Source: Leptobrachium leishanense
Lineage: Eukaryota > Chordata > Amphibia > Anura > Megophryidae
Assembly (NCBI GenBank): GCA_009667805.1
Contig: CM019065.1
Location: 22,223,822-22,287,821 of the forward strand
Reading direction: 5' to 3'
DNA length: 64,000 nt
A program made the position numbers and the translations under genes. Positions 25,101 through 35,903 of this stretch are shown one piece after another (within the stretch, counting starts at the first letter, position 1; every line of letters begins with the position of its first letter). The notes under the pieces are model-generated. The model ran no database searches, was not told the DNA's origin, and saw nothing but the letters and a program-made list of their open reading frames with translations.

Positions 25101-26022
25101 CCACTTGTCCGATGGGCATTCGTTCTTTCAGGACCACTGGAGAATCAGACACATTACACACACTAACTGAAACTCTTCCCTTTGTCCGTTTCAAAGCTCT
25201 TGCAGAGATTATCTCAGGGATTACTTCTACCCTGGCCTCATTCCCATGACTGAGATCAGTCTCCAGTACCACTAAGGACCCGGTTGTGATCCGTTCAACT
25301 TGACTGAAGCCCGGAAACTCGCCACTTCTCCTGATTGCAGAACCTTTTCTGTTCCTCCCAATCTCCACAGATGCCCCACTTCGGCAGGTGCCCTCTGTTC
25401 TTCGACCATTCGTTGATAGACCGGACGTAACATCGGATGTACTCCTTTGGTAGAACCTTCTTCCATCACTATAGGAGTCAGAAGATGTCTCACCAGATCA
25501 GTATTCGTCCCCACTATCATAGAACTTCTGCTGGCCCCGAAGGGCGAGGACACACAATGGCCAATGCATCGTAACCTCCAGACTGTCCGATGACTTCGGA
25601 TCCAATTTCTAACTTCACCTGTAGATATTCATCATAGGGAAGCTTCTCAGTTCTGATACCCCAGATCTCAAGGTCCTTTAACTTCTTTAAAGGTATGTGT
25701 TTCAAGTGCTTCTCGTAGAAGTCTCGATAGATCAACGTCACTTGAGCCCCTGAGTCCCTGAGCTTTAGTGTAGACTCCCTCTACTTGGATTGGAACGATG
25801 GGAGAAGGACCTATCAGCTGGTCAGGAAACTTGCTTGTAGCAGCAGGAGATATAGACCCAGTTCGCTGTACCCTAGCCTTCTTCCTGACTCGTGGAGGTT
25901 TTGGGTGTGCATTGCTTTCCCATGACATAGGACCGGATACTAAGGGGGTAACGCTTTCAGTCTTGGTAGGCCCAGCATTTGGCAAGGATCCGGGCCCTCT
26001 CGGCTTTTCGGTTCTGGCTTGA
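22101..26022 (-). pseudogene. Gypsy pol pseudogene (PR-RT-RNase H-IN)
   Basis: Protease motif LRDSGAQVTLIYRD near 25755. Reverse transcriptase from about 25000 to 24150 with WFSVLDLQNGYHQIPM, FNRMPQGLTGTPATFQRLM and VYLDDIIVFG (YxDD-type catalytic box). RNase H at 23841-23550 with WAVVDKLKDYLYGADFVIKT and DNNPLTYIL. Integrase with the HHCC zinc finger (HNDHGHLGAERT to CHSCLRC), the core Asp residues in VCIDFQCLE and HSDQGRVFESQ, Glu in PERFNRTL, and a C-terminal GPY/F-like segment (WSSQVYIVCKHLPGLPVYQI). Breaks: a stop just before the RT finger domain (about 24747), a frameshift near 24040, a TATATA-rich insertion at 23860-23900 and a shift near 22400. Confidence 0.88.
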
Positions 26023-26065
26023 AATTTGGAGCGGTTTTCGACCATCTGGCACCTAGTTTGCTCCC

Positions 26066-27557
26066 TCACTTGGGCCCTCTGGCGTTTCCCGCCTGTGAGG
26101 TAGATAGCAGCCCTTCTAAGGCCTTTAGGAACTCTTCAACTCTTTTTCCTTCAGTCCTTTGGTTTTTACACTGTGCTCTGAAATGACCTATTTCTCCACA
26201 ACTGAAACATCTCTTCTTTGAAGACGGAGGCGCACTTGCTCGTGGTGATTTGTTTGAAGGGCCTTGGCCAGATGCCACAGCAACTCCCGTTGTCTGCATA
26301 TCGGTCAGGAACTTCTGCATATCGGTCTGTGTCTCTGCCACCTTCAAAATTACCCGGCACAGGTCCATGTGCGCCTGTTCCAGTTCAGCTTGAGCTTCTT
26401 GCACCTTCTTAACAGTCTTTTGGATCTCACTATAGGCCGGAATTGTTGACTCTTTTGCAGCACTCTCTGTGGATATAGGAACAACCAGATGCTCTTGTCT
26501 GTCAACTTCGGACCCATAGGCATCCAACGAATCATCTTCAGTCTGCAAATATTTGTTATGCCTCACGGGTTGTGCGTAAGCTCTTTCTTCTCTCCTTAAG
26601 GATTTTTCTTCCAGCAGAGCCTCTTCCTCTCTAACAGCTCGAATCAGTTCCAGGTATTTCAATTCTTGGTTACCTTCTCTGGTTTTCAGCTGTAACATCA
26701 CTGGATCTAGAGGTTGAGCGCCCCCCCCAATATCTGCTGCATTCTGATTTTATCTATTGTGGCGGGTTCGGCCCCTTTCTTAAGAAGTATCTGGTGCAGA
26801 ATCTTATCCAGGCGCCTCATGTATTCAGTCATTTTCGAACCTTTTCGCTGGTAGGTGTGTTCGTACTGGTACATGAGCTCAGCAGCCTTTTCTGTTCGCC
26901 CAAAGACTTCCTGTAATATGTTTAGGTAATCTAAAGCAGTAGTCTTGTTTACTCAACTTCAGGTTTCTGACATCCTCTGACGCAGGTCCCTTTAGGCTCT
27001 CAGTAATCCTTTGCTTCTTCTGCACTTCAGGGACGTCCCACTCATCCAGAGCCTGCATCGCCTATTCTACCCATTCATTCGAAGGTTTCTTCTCCTGCCA
27101 GAGTTGGTACGTTTCCTGTAAAATTCATCAACCGTCGATAACCAAAGTTAGTGTGTGGAGGGCTTGTTCTTTGACATTTAGCCAGCAAATCTCCGATAGC
27201 CACTATAATTTCAGGCCCGATCATGGCCAGCGGACTGGGCGCGGGAACATTCGTGGGATCGCCAAGTGGCGCACTTGGCTGAATCAGTTGAACTTCCACA
27301 TCGTCGGTCAGCTTTACACTCGCGCCCTGAAAACACACTGGAACACCCTTTCTCCACTCAAAAAGAACATATGTGTGAGAAGTATCTGGGTTCGCTTTAA
27401 TGTCCAGAATTAACTCCCGATGATCTGGTGTCAGCGCGGCCACGGCCCGGCAAATCTGATCTTCGGCCCAAGTGACTGCAGGAATGTCCATGACTATGCT
27501 TAACCCTATCTGGCTATTTTGCTCCTCACACCATTTGGCAGCAGTGTCTGGATCCAT
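26066..27557 (-). pseudogene. Gypsy gag (PNMA-like) pseudogene
   Basis: The likely start MDPDTAAKWCEEQNS at 27557 is followed by LSIVMDIPAVTWAED and VLFEWRKGVPVCFQGA, resembling the RNA-recognition-like N-terminus of PNMA-type Gag. After breaks between 27075 and 26701 the frame resumes with coiled-coil-like sequence (VREEEALLEEKSLRREE) and one zinc knuckle, CFSCGEIGHFRAQC (CX2CX4HX4C), near 26200. Gag packages element RNA. Premature stops and frameshifts show it is dead. The PNMA link is by resemblance only. Confidence 0.75.
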
Positions 27558-27615
27558 AATTAACCCTTTAATTGCGGTATCCACAGAGACTGGAATCCTG
27601 GAACGAGCCCCCACG

Positions 27616-28466
27616 TGTAGCGCTCACTCCCGGAGGAGCCGCTGAATAAACCTCGGGTTAGTCTCACCGCACTAGGAAATAGCTATACATCAGCACTGTT
27701 GTGGATTTTTATATATTATATTCTTTACTGATCCCAATAAAGCAGCATATATTACGCATATACGGTATTTGAAGGACAAGAATTCATAACGTGGAAAAAA
27801 ACAAGCGGCGGTAAAAGAAACGGTTAACCCCCTCAGTTCTGGAGTGTAAGTCCCGTGAATAATAGCTCAAAAAATATATATGTGTGTTGTCTCGGGTACC
27901 CGGGTACTGTGTTCAACTGGCCAGTGAATGAAACAAAACAATCTTCGACTAGTCACCATTGGGGCCCTGTGAATTTAAACGATATTGCAGCGTGCGTTTC
28001 TGTATTGGAACTGCGGCCTGGAGGCCTCTCACCAATCCGATGAATGAAACTGTCCAGCTCTCGATACATCGGCCACAAGATCTTCTCCGCTGTGTACTGG
28101 GACTCCGTGCTGCTGAATCTGCTCTCAGCTTGCCCAATCTCCGCAACTGGAACACCGATCCGCTGCCTGCACTCCCAATCGATCAGCGCAGCCTCCTAAC
28201 ATGGGGTCCTGCCGGCCTGGTTGCGATCCCTGACAGCTCTAACGTGCGTCCTCCACCTTTCACTGCTCCGCTCACTCTCCTTCTCCCTTGCACGAGGCTG
28301 CTGATCTCTTTCCTCTTCCTGTACCACCTCCTTCCTGTCCTCATGCAAAGGATGATGGTACATGTAGTTCGGTTTGTCCAGCATAGTCTAACAATGTCTC
28401 TGTCTCCCTCTGGTGGCAGCAATAGTTCCATGCACCTGAATACAGTGTTTTTAAAGCAAGGCTACA
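27616..28466 (-). repeat. 5' LTR of the Gypsy element
   Basis: 851 bp, TG...CA ends on the minus strand (TGTAGCC to GCGCTACA). The extra block 27948-28307 compared with the 3' LTR is GC-rich and lies between the shared CAATCTTCGACT and CTCTTTCCTCTTCC. Its outer end abuts the Helitron start directly. Confidence 0.88.
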
Positions 28467-28639
28467 TCTATACTATAAAAGAGTAAGCCTTCAAGTGTCC
28501 GTCGCCAAAAGCGGTCTGCGCATGCGCGACGGACATTTGAAAGTGGCCGTTAAAACAAGCAGGTAGCTGCGCGTGCCGGCCGCCTGCAAAAAAAAAAAAA
28601 AAAAAAAAAACGGCACGAGCCGCGCGCAGCTACCCGTGT

Positions 28640-29930
28640 GTTTAAACGCCGCAAGCCCCGATCCTCCAGCGGTCACCGTCCTCCGGCTGTCGCGGCCTGC
28701 TCGGCGGGCATCCAGGCTCAGGCGAGCCCCCGGCTTGGCTTGGCCTACAGGCCCAGCCGAGCCGGGGACTCGCCTAAGCCTAGAGGCCGGCCGAGCAGCC
28801 AGCGACAGCCGGAGGATGGTCACCGCTGGAGGATCGGGGCCGAAGTTCCCAAAACATACTCCCCTAAATCAGCCCTGAGCTCCAGCGGTGACCTCCTCCG
28901 GCCGAGCAGGCTGCTAGGCCGGCCTCCAGGTGAGCCCCCGGCTTGGCTTGGGCTACAGGCCCAGCCGAGCCGGGGACTCGCCTAAGCCTAGAGGCCGGCC
29001 GAGCAGCCAGCGACAGCCGGATGACGGTCACCGCTGGAGCTCAGGACCGAAGTTCCCAAAACATACTCCCCTAAATCGGCCCTGAGCTCCAGCGGTGACC
29101 TCCTCCGGCGAGTAGGCTGCTAGGCCGGCCTCCAGGCTCAGGCGAGCCCCCGGCTTGGCTTGGGCCTACAGGCCCAGCCGAGCCGGGGACTCGCCTAAGC
29201 CTAGAGGCCGTCCGAGCAGCCAGCGACAGCCGGAGGACGGTCACCGCTGGAGCTCAGGGCCGAAGTTCCCAAAACATACTCCCCTAAATCGGCCCTGAGC
29301 TCCAGCGGTGACCTCCTCCGGCCGAGCAGGCTGCTAGGCCGGCCTCCAGGCTCAGGCGAGCCCCCGGCTTGGCTTGGGCCTACAGGCCAGCCGAGCGGGG
29401 ACTCGCCTAAGCCTAGAGGCCGGCCGAGCAGCCAGCGACAGCCGGAGGACGGTCACCGCTGGAGCTCAGGACCGAAGTTCCAAAAACATACTCCCCTAAA
29501 TCGGCCCTGAGCTCCAGCGGTGACCTCCTCCGGCCGAGCAGGCTGCAAGGCCGGCCTCCAGGCTCAGGCGAGCCCCCGGCTTGGCTTGGGCCTACAGGCC
29601 CAGCCGAGCCGGGGACTCGCCTAAGCCTAGAGGCCGGCCGAGCAGCCAGCGACAGCCGGATGACGGTCACCGCTGGAGCTCAGGACCGAAGTTCCCAAAA
29701 CATACTCCCCTAAATCGGCCCTGAGCTCCAGCGGTGACCTCCTCCGGCCGAGCAGGCTGCAAGGCCGGCCTCCAGGCTCAGGCGAGCCCCCGGCTTGGCT
29801 TGGGCTACAGGCCCAGCCGAGCCGGGGACTCGCCTAAGCCTGGAGGGCGGCCTAGCAGCCTGCGACAGCCAGAGGACAGCCACCAGTGGAGCTCCGGGCA
29901 ATGTAAGAGGATGTTGCCTACACATACTCC
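28640..29930. repeat. ~213-bp GC-rich tandem repeats with inverted internal arms
   Basis: The marker AAACATACTCCCCTAAATC recurs at about 28851, 29059, 29272, 29485 and 29698. Within each unit GAGCTCCAGCGGTGACC near the start is mirrored by GGTCACCGCTGGAGCTC at the end, so each unit can fold into a long hairpin. Multiple open frames here on both strands are by-products. Confidence 0.88.
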
Positions 29931-30469
29931 CCGACATCGGCCCTTAGCTCCTCCAGCGATGGCGGTCCCGCTTCCAGCGTCCTCTCTCTCTTCGTTGGTC
30001 GCCGGTATGACGTCACGAAAGCCTTTGACACCGGGTCAAAATGCAGGGGTCAAAGGCTTTCGTTACATCATGCCGGCGACCAACGAAGAGAGAGAGGACG
30101 CTGGAAGCGGGACCGCCATCGCTGGAGGAGCTAAGGGCCGATGTCGGTGAGTATGTGTAGGCAACATCCCCTACATTGGCCCGGAGCTCCAGCGGTGGCT
30201 GTCGCAGGCAACTCGGCCGGCCTCCAGGCTTAGGCGAGCCCCCGGCTCGGCTGGGCCTGTAGGCCCAAGCCAAGCCGGGGGCTCGCCTGAGCCTGGAGGC
30301 CGGCCGAGCAGCCTGCGACAGCCGGAGGATGGTCACCGCTGGAGCTCAGGCCGAAGTTGCCAAAACATACTCACCTACATTGGCCCTGAGCTCCAGCGGT
30401 GACTTCCTCCGGCCGAGCAGGCTGCTAGGCCGGCCTCCAGGCTCAGGCGAGCCCCCGGCTTGGCTCGGG

Positions 30470-31672
30470 CCTACAGGCCCAGCCGAGCCGGGGACTCGCC
30501 TAAGCCTAGAGGCCGGCCGAGCAGCCAGCGACAGCCGGAGGACGGTCACCGCTGGAGCTCAGGGCCAATGTAGGAGGATGTTGCCTACACATACTCACCT
30601 ACATCGGCCCTTAGCTCCTCCAGCGATGGCAGTCCCGCTTCCAGCGTCTTCTCTGTCTCCGTTGGTCGTCGGTATGACGTCACAAAAGCCTTTGACCCTG
30701 GGTCAAAGGCTTTTGTGATGTCATACCGGTGACCAACAGAGAGAGGACACTGGAAGCGGGACTGCCATCGCTGGAGGGCCGATGTAGGTGAGTATGTGCT
30801 CTCCACACCCACCCTGCTTGCTCGGCCGGTATCCAAGCTTAGGCGAGCCCCCGGCTTGGCCTGGCTTAGAGGCCCAGCCGAGCCGGGGACTCACCTAAGC
30901 ATGGAGGCCGGCCGAATTGCCTGCTCGGGCGTCCTCCAGGCTCAGGCGAGTCCATGGCTCGGCTGGGCCTCTAGGCCCAAGCCAAGCCGGGGGCTCGCCT
31001 AAGCTTGGATGCCGCCCGAGCTACTTGCTTGGCCAGCATCCAGGCTAAGGCGAGCCCCCGGCTTGGCTCGGCCTACAGGCCCAGCCGAGCCGGGGACTCG
31101 CCTAAGCCTAGAGGCCGGCCGAGCAGCCAGCGACAGCCGGAGGACGGTCACCGCTGGAGCTCAGGGCCAATGTAGGAGGATGTTGCCTACACATACTCAC
31201 CTACATCGGCCCTTAGCTCCTCCAGCGATGGCAGTCCCGCTTCCAGCGTCTTCTCTGTCTCCGTTGGTCGTCGGTATGACGTCACAAAAGCCTTTGACCC
31301 TGGGTCAAAGGCTTTTGTGATGTCATACCGGTGACCAACAGAGAGAGGACACTGGAAGCGGGACTGCCATCGCTGGAGGGCCGATGTAGGTGAGTATGTG
31401 CTCTCCACACCCACCCTGCTTGCTCGGCCGGTATCCAAGCTTAGGCGAGCCCCCGGCTTGGCCTGGCTTAGAGGCCCAGCCGAGCCGGGGACTCACCTAA
31501 GCATGGAGGCCGGCCGAATTGCCTGCTCGGGCGTCCTCCAGGCTCAGGCGAGTCCATGGCTCGGCTGGGCCTCTAGGCCCAAGCCAAGCCGGGGGCTCGC
31601 CTAAGCTTGGATGCCGCCCGAGCTACTTGCTTGGCCAGCATCCAGGCTAAGGCGAGCCCCCGGCTTGGCCTG
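30470..31672. repeat. 602-bp tandem duplication, two nearly identical copies
   Basis: Sequence from about 30470 to 31070 is repeated at 31072-31672; corresponding landmarks are exactly 602 bp apart. Each copy carries the palindrome around TTTGACCCTGGGTCAAAG with GACGTCACAAAAGCC / GGCTTTTGTGATGTC arms. High identity implies a recent event. Confidence 0.88.
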
Positions 31673-31709
31673 GGCCTAGAGCCCCCGGCTCGCCTGAGCC
31701 TGGATGCCG

Positions 31710-31767
31710 GCCATACACACACACACTGTAAAAAACATATATGTGTGTATATATATCCACATGGGGT

Positions 31768-31810
<43 letters not shown>
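31710..31810. repeat. compound CA/TG and TA microsatellite
   Basis: ACACACACAC, ATGTGTGTATATATAT and GTGTGTGTGTGTATATATAT runs, between GC-rich blocks of the Helitron interior. Confidence 0.9.
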
Positions 31811-31811
<1 letters not shown>

Positions 31812-31999
31812 GGACTGCGCATGCGCGCAGCCCACGGGGTGCTGTGGCGGTTGGATGCGCGCGCGCCACCCGCCGCAGCACGCCCAAAGCGTCCTACGGA
31901 GGTTTGCTGCGCACGCATCCAACCTCCGTTGGACGCTTTGGGCGTGCTGCGGCAGGTGGCACGCGCGCATCCAACCGCAACAGCCTGTTACGGAGGTTG

Positions 32000-32460
32000 C
32001 CACGCGCCTGAGCCCAGCGCCTGAGCGCAGAGCCCAGCGCCTGAGCCCAGCGCCTGAGCACAGAGCCCAGCGCCTGAGCCCAGCGCCTGAGCACAGAGCC
32101 CAGCGCCTGAGCCGCAACAGCCTGTTACGGAGGTTGCCACGCGCCTGAGCCCAGCGCCTGAGCGCAGAGCCCAGCGCCTGAGCCCAGCGCCTGAGCACAG
32201 AGCCCAGCGCCTTAGCCCAGCGCCTGAGCGCAGAGCCCAGCGCCTGAGCCCAGCGCCTGAGCGCAGAGCCCAGCGCCTGAGCCCAGCGCCTGAGCGCAGA
32301 GCCCAGCGCCTGAGCGCAGAGCCCAGCGCCTGAGCACAGAGCCCAGCGCCTGAGCGCAGAGCCCAGCGCCTGAGCGCAGAGCCCAGCGCCTGAGCCCAGC
32401 GCCTGAGCGCAGAGCCCAGCGCCTGAGCGCAGAGCCCAGCGCCTGAGCGCAGTACCTGAA
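32000..32460. repeat. 20-22-bp minisatellite (CCCAGCGCCTGAGCGCAGAG)n
   Basis: About 20 tandem copies of CCCAGCGCCTGAGCGCAGAG and a shorter CCCAGCGCCTGAG form. On the minus strand it yields a QALGSALRRWA-type low-complexity frame that is not a gene. Confidence 0.92.
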
Positions 32461-33630
32461 CACAGCCCAGCGCCGAGTGCAGAGCACAGAGCAGAACGCC
32501 AAGCAGAGCACAATAGATGGCACAGAGCAGAGCACAACCCATTAAAGGCACAGAGCCGAGCACAATAATCGCCACAGAGCCGAGCACAATAAACGCCACA
32601 GAGCCGAGCACAATAAACGCCACAGAGCCGAGCACAATAAACGCCACAGAGCCAAGCACAGCACAATAAACGGCGCCGAGCACAGAACCAAGCACAACAC
32701 AATAAACGGCGCCGAGCACAGAACCAAGCCACAACACAATAAACGGTGCAGAGCACAATAAAAAGCAGAGCACAATATACGGCACGGAGCAGAGCACAGA
32801 GCCGATGTGCAGAGCCCAGCACAGAGCCGAGCAAAACAGAATAAACGCCACAGAGCCAAGCACAATAAACTCCACAGAGCCGAGCACAGTACAATAGACG
32901 GCACAGAGCCGAGCACAACAGAATAAACGCCACAGAGCCAAGCACAATAAACGCCACAGAGCCAAGCACAATAAACGCCACAGAGCCAAGCACAATAAAC
33001 CCCACAGAGCGAGCACAATAAACGCCACAGAGTCGAGCACAATAACGCCACAGAGCCGAGCACAATAAATGCCACAGAGTCGAGCACAATAAACGCCACA
33101 GAGTCGAGCACAATAACGCCACAGAGCACAGCACAATAAACGCCACAGAGCACAGCACAATAAACGCCACAGAGCACAGCACAATAAACGCCACAGAGCC
33201 AAGCACAGCACAATAGACGCCACAGAGCCAAGCACAATAAACGGCACAGCGCCGAGCACAGCACAATATACGGCACAGAGCACAGCACAATAAACGGCAC
33301 AGCCAATCACAGCACAATAAACGGCGCCAAGCACAGAACCAAGCACAACACAATAAACGGCGCAGAGCACAATAAAAAGCAGAGCACAATATACGGCACG
33401 GAGCAGAGCACAGAGCCGATGTGCAGAGCCTAGCACAGAGCCGAGCAAAACAGAATAAACGCCACAGAGCCGAGCACAATAAACTCCACAGAGCCGAGCA
33501 CAATAAACTCCACAGAGCCGAGCACAGTACAATAGACGGCACAGAGCCGAGCACAACAGAATAAACGGCACAGAGCCGAGCACAGAGCCAAACACAGCAC
33601 AATAAATGGCACCGAACCAAGCACAACGCA
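32460..33630. repeat. 24-bp minisatellite, each unit with AATAAA
   Basis: About 45 units of roughly CACAATAAACGCCACAGAGC plus CGAG. Each unit carries an AATAAAC hexamer on the plus strand. The minus strand gives 564-619-codon frames of repeated VYCARLCG-like peptides that are repeat artefacts. It ends next to the Helitron 3' hairpin. Confidence 0.92.
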
Positions 33631-33679
33631 CCACACTTATCAATAGACTGCCCTCTGGGCAGGCTTTACACCTAGTATA

Positions 33680-34090
33680 CAATAAACACGTTCTAGGAAA
33701 ATAGACACAAGCAGGATCTAGGAGGGTTGTAAACTATCCGATTGTCAAAATACTGTGAAGGATGCCAATTTACTGCCTAATTGTGGAATGTCTTTGTATT
33801 CGGTAAGGGGAAGGTACAGACCCACGTGGGGTGGGATAGTGTCTCCGTGGGGTGGGCTAATTGGGATGTACCTGATTATCTATTCAAGGTATAAAACACT
33901 ATGTTTGTATGTAAGAGGCACTCAGTCTTTGTGAAATTTATATTATCTCTGCGCAAAATTTCTATTTTACCCTATATTTAATTATTAACTTCACATCCCA
34001 TGTTTCAAATAAATATTTTGATAAAAAAATCAGCAAAAAGTGCTTGGTAGTGAAGTGGTTAAGTGCTTTAAATAATTGATTATTAAGACA
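33680..34090. other. intron 1 sequence, LTR-like right part, no gene
   Basis: Contains TATAAAAC (about 33890) and AATAAA (about 34010) at LTR-like spacing. It becomes contiguous with 20655-20942 if the two insertions are removed. No coding capacity seen. Confidence 0.3.
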
Positions 34091-34091
34091 A

Positions 34092-34403
34092 TTAACTCCT
34101 TCACCACTGAGATCGAGATATCTCGGGCTTCAAAGGCACCAAAGGTGCCCTGATATGGAGATATCTCAATCTGCTGATTTGCAGCCAAAAAGCAAATTAA
34201 ATTTGTTTACCGCAAATGAATTTCCTTGCTTTTGGGCTGTAGAAGGTGCCTTCAAAGGTTTAGCCCTGTGATCTACTGGCCTAATAGGTTTTTTACATTA
34301 ATAGCTATTTATTACTGTAAAATTAATTAAAAATGATTTTACAAAAAAACTCTGGCTACTGGCAATGTTTTTTTGGAAACCCACTTGCTAGTGAAAGGGT
34401 CAA
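34092..34403. mobile_element. TTAA-type MITE (piggyBac-like)
   Basis: Left end TTAACTCCTTCACCACTGAG, right end inverted CTAGTGAAAGGGTCAA, that is imperfect inverted ends next to TTAA/TCAA. The interior holds an inverted GAGATATCTCGGG / GAGATATCTCAA pair. Similar end sequence to 40449-41001 and 56453-57568. Confidence 0.55.
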
Positions 34404-34435
34404 ATACAATATATTCTTAGAAATTGCAAATGTAT

Positions 34436-35040
34436 AGTCAGGGCCGGATTTATAAATAGGCAAAGTAGGCGTATGCCTACAGGCTTGTGCCACAGGGGGC
34501 GATTTGCTCAGGTCTTTTTATTTAAAAAAAAATTTAGACAGAAAAGTGCTCTCCTGTGGTGGTCATCCTTTCTTTGTAAAAGTATAAAAAAAATATTCTA
34601 AAAGTTAAAAAAAAAAATTATATATAAAAATAGTAAAAATTGAAAAATGAAAATAAAAAAATAAAATAAAAATGTCTTCCCCAGTTTTATAACTTTTGGG
34701 AGGGGGAAGGGGAGTTTTTTTTTCTCACTCCATTCGTCTGCGGTGTTGTCTTTTTCCGACGGCTGCTCTGTGCTGTGATTGGCGGCTGCTCGGGTTTTCC
34801 GGCGTGTTCGGCGTGGTTAATCCAGCTGTTTTGTGGGTTTTAGTGAGTGTTCGGCGAGTTGGCAATGAGTGTTTGTCGAGTTTGCGGCGGGTTTTCCCTG
34901 CACTACCACGACCCTGTGGTGCTTGCCGAATACACCGCAGGATCGCCGAAATAGGATCACCGAATTGCACCAAATTGAAGCGAACGAAAAGTCACCGAAC
35001 ATAAGGTGATTTTTCGATTCTCTTTGAATAACACTTCAGG
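34436..35040 (+). repeat. repeat mosaic including a copy of the 1-300 module
   Basis: 34726-35035 matches the window start (CTCCATTCGTCTGCGGTGT and onward). The preceding CAGGGCCGGATTTATAAATA stretch is a separate frog repeat start. The rest is A-rich sequence. Confidence 0.6.
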
Positions 35041-35830
35041 ACATTTCACTGACATTTCGGGGCTGTTCAGCGTCTCTATGGGGGAGTTTCACTGCTGCCT
35101 ATACACTATTTGTATCTCACAGAGCTCCACAGCAATAAACCTCACAGTAATGTGCGCTGTGTATGAACGTATCGCAAAGCTCCACAGCAATAAACCTCAC
35201 AGTAATGTGCGCTGTGTATGAGCGTATCACAGAGCTCCACAGCAATAAACCTCACAGTAATGTGCGCTGTGTATGAGCTAATCACAGAGCTCCACAGCAA
35301 TAAACCACAGAATAATGTGCGCTGTGTATGAACCTTCAACATATCGCAAAGCTCCACAGCAATAAAATTCAATGTGCGCTGTGTATGAGCCTATCACAGA
35401 GCTCCACAGAAATAAAACTCCCATTCATACACACTGCACATTACTGTATCACAGAGCTCCACAGCAATAAAACTCACGGCAATGTGCAGTGTGTATGAGC
35501 GTATCACAGAGCTCCACAGCAATAAAACGCACTAATGTGCGCTGTGTATGAGCATATCACAGAGCACCACAGAAATAAAACTCACATTCATACACACTGC
35601 ACATTACTGTGAGTTTTATTTCTGTGGAGCTCCGTGATATGCTCATACACAGCGGACATTAGTGAGTTTTATTTCTGTGGAGCTCTGTGATACATTCATA
35701 CACACTGCACATTACTGTATCACAGAGCTCCACAGCAATAAAACCCGCAGAAATGTGCAGTGTGTATGAGCGTATCACAGAGCTCCACAGCAACCATACT
35801 CACAGTAATATGTGGTATGAATGAGCATAT
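35040..35830. repeat. ~59-bp minisatellite (CACAGAGCTCCACAGCAATA)n
   Basis: About 13 units, some inverted, with ATCACAGAGCTCCACAGCAA and AATGTGCGCTGTGTATGAGC. The same unit appears at 60690-60870. Confidence 0.88.
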
Positions 35831-35903
35831 CACAGAGCTCCAAAGTAACACTCAAAAACAAGTATAAAACAAATATAAAAGAGAATTACCTATATTATAT
35901 ATA

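Larger units (their letters stand above)
20943..28466 (-). mobile_element. Ty3/Gypsy LTR retrotransposon (minus strand)
   Basis: 7.5 kb element. The 5' LTR is 28466-27616 and the 3' LTR 21423-20943. A primer-binding site follows the 5' LTR (27613 downwards: TGGGGGCTCGTTCCAGGA), close to the complement of tRNA-Pro 3' ends. A purine tract AAGGGGGGGAG precedes the 3' LTR. Gene order is gag, protease, reverse transcriptase, RNase H, integrase, which is the Ty3/Gypsy order. TATA target duplications are inferred at 20939-20942 and 33676-33679, now split by a Helitron. All large frames are interrupted, so the copy is inactive. Confidence 0.92.
28467..33675 (+). mobile_element. non-autonomous Helitron made largely of tandem repeats
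   Basis: 5' end TCTATACTATAAAAGAGTAA; 3' end has the hairpin CTGCCCTCTGGGCAG, a short spacer and the terminal CTAG, with A before and T after, as Helitrons insert between A and T. The same 5' and 3' ends occur on minus at 53649-54619. The 5.2 kb interior has no Rep/helicase gene: an A20 tract, about 213-bp GC-rich repeats, a 602-bp duplication, a TG/TA microsatellite, and 20-22-bp and 24-bp minisatellites. It sits in intron 1 of V2R-A, exactly at the outer edge of the Gypsy 5' LTR. Confidence 0.85.

Noticed and set aside
28490..31700. Many 60-140-codon frames in GC-rich sequence
   Set aside because: They repeat with the ~213-bp and 602-bp units and have no conserved domain; GC-rich DNA has few stops.
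31767..33682. Long minus-strand open frames of 564 and 619 codons
   Set aside because: They are read-throughs of the 24-bp and 20-22-bp minisatellites (repeating VYCARLCG and QALGSALRRWA peptides); more than one frame is open over the same repeats.
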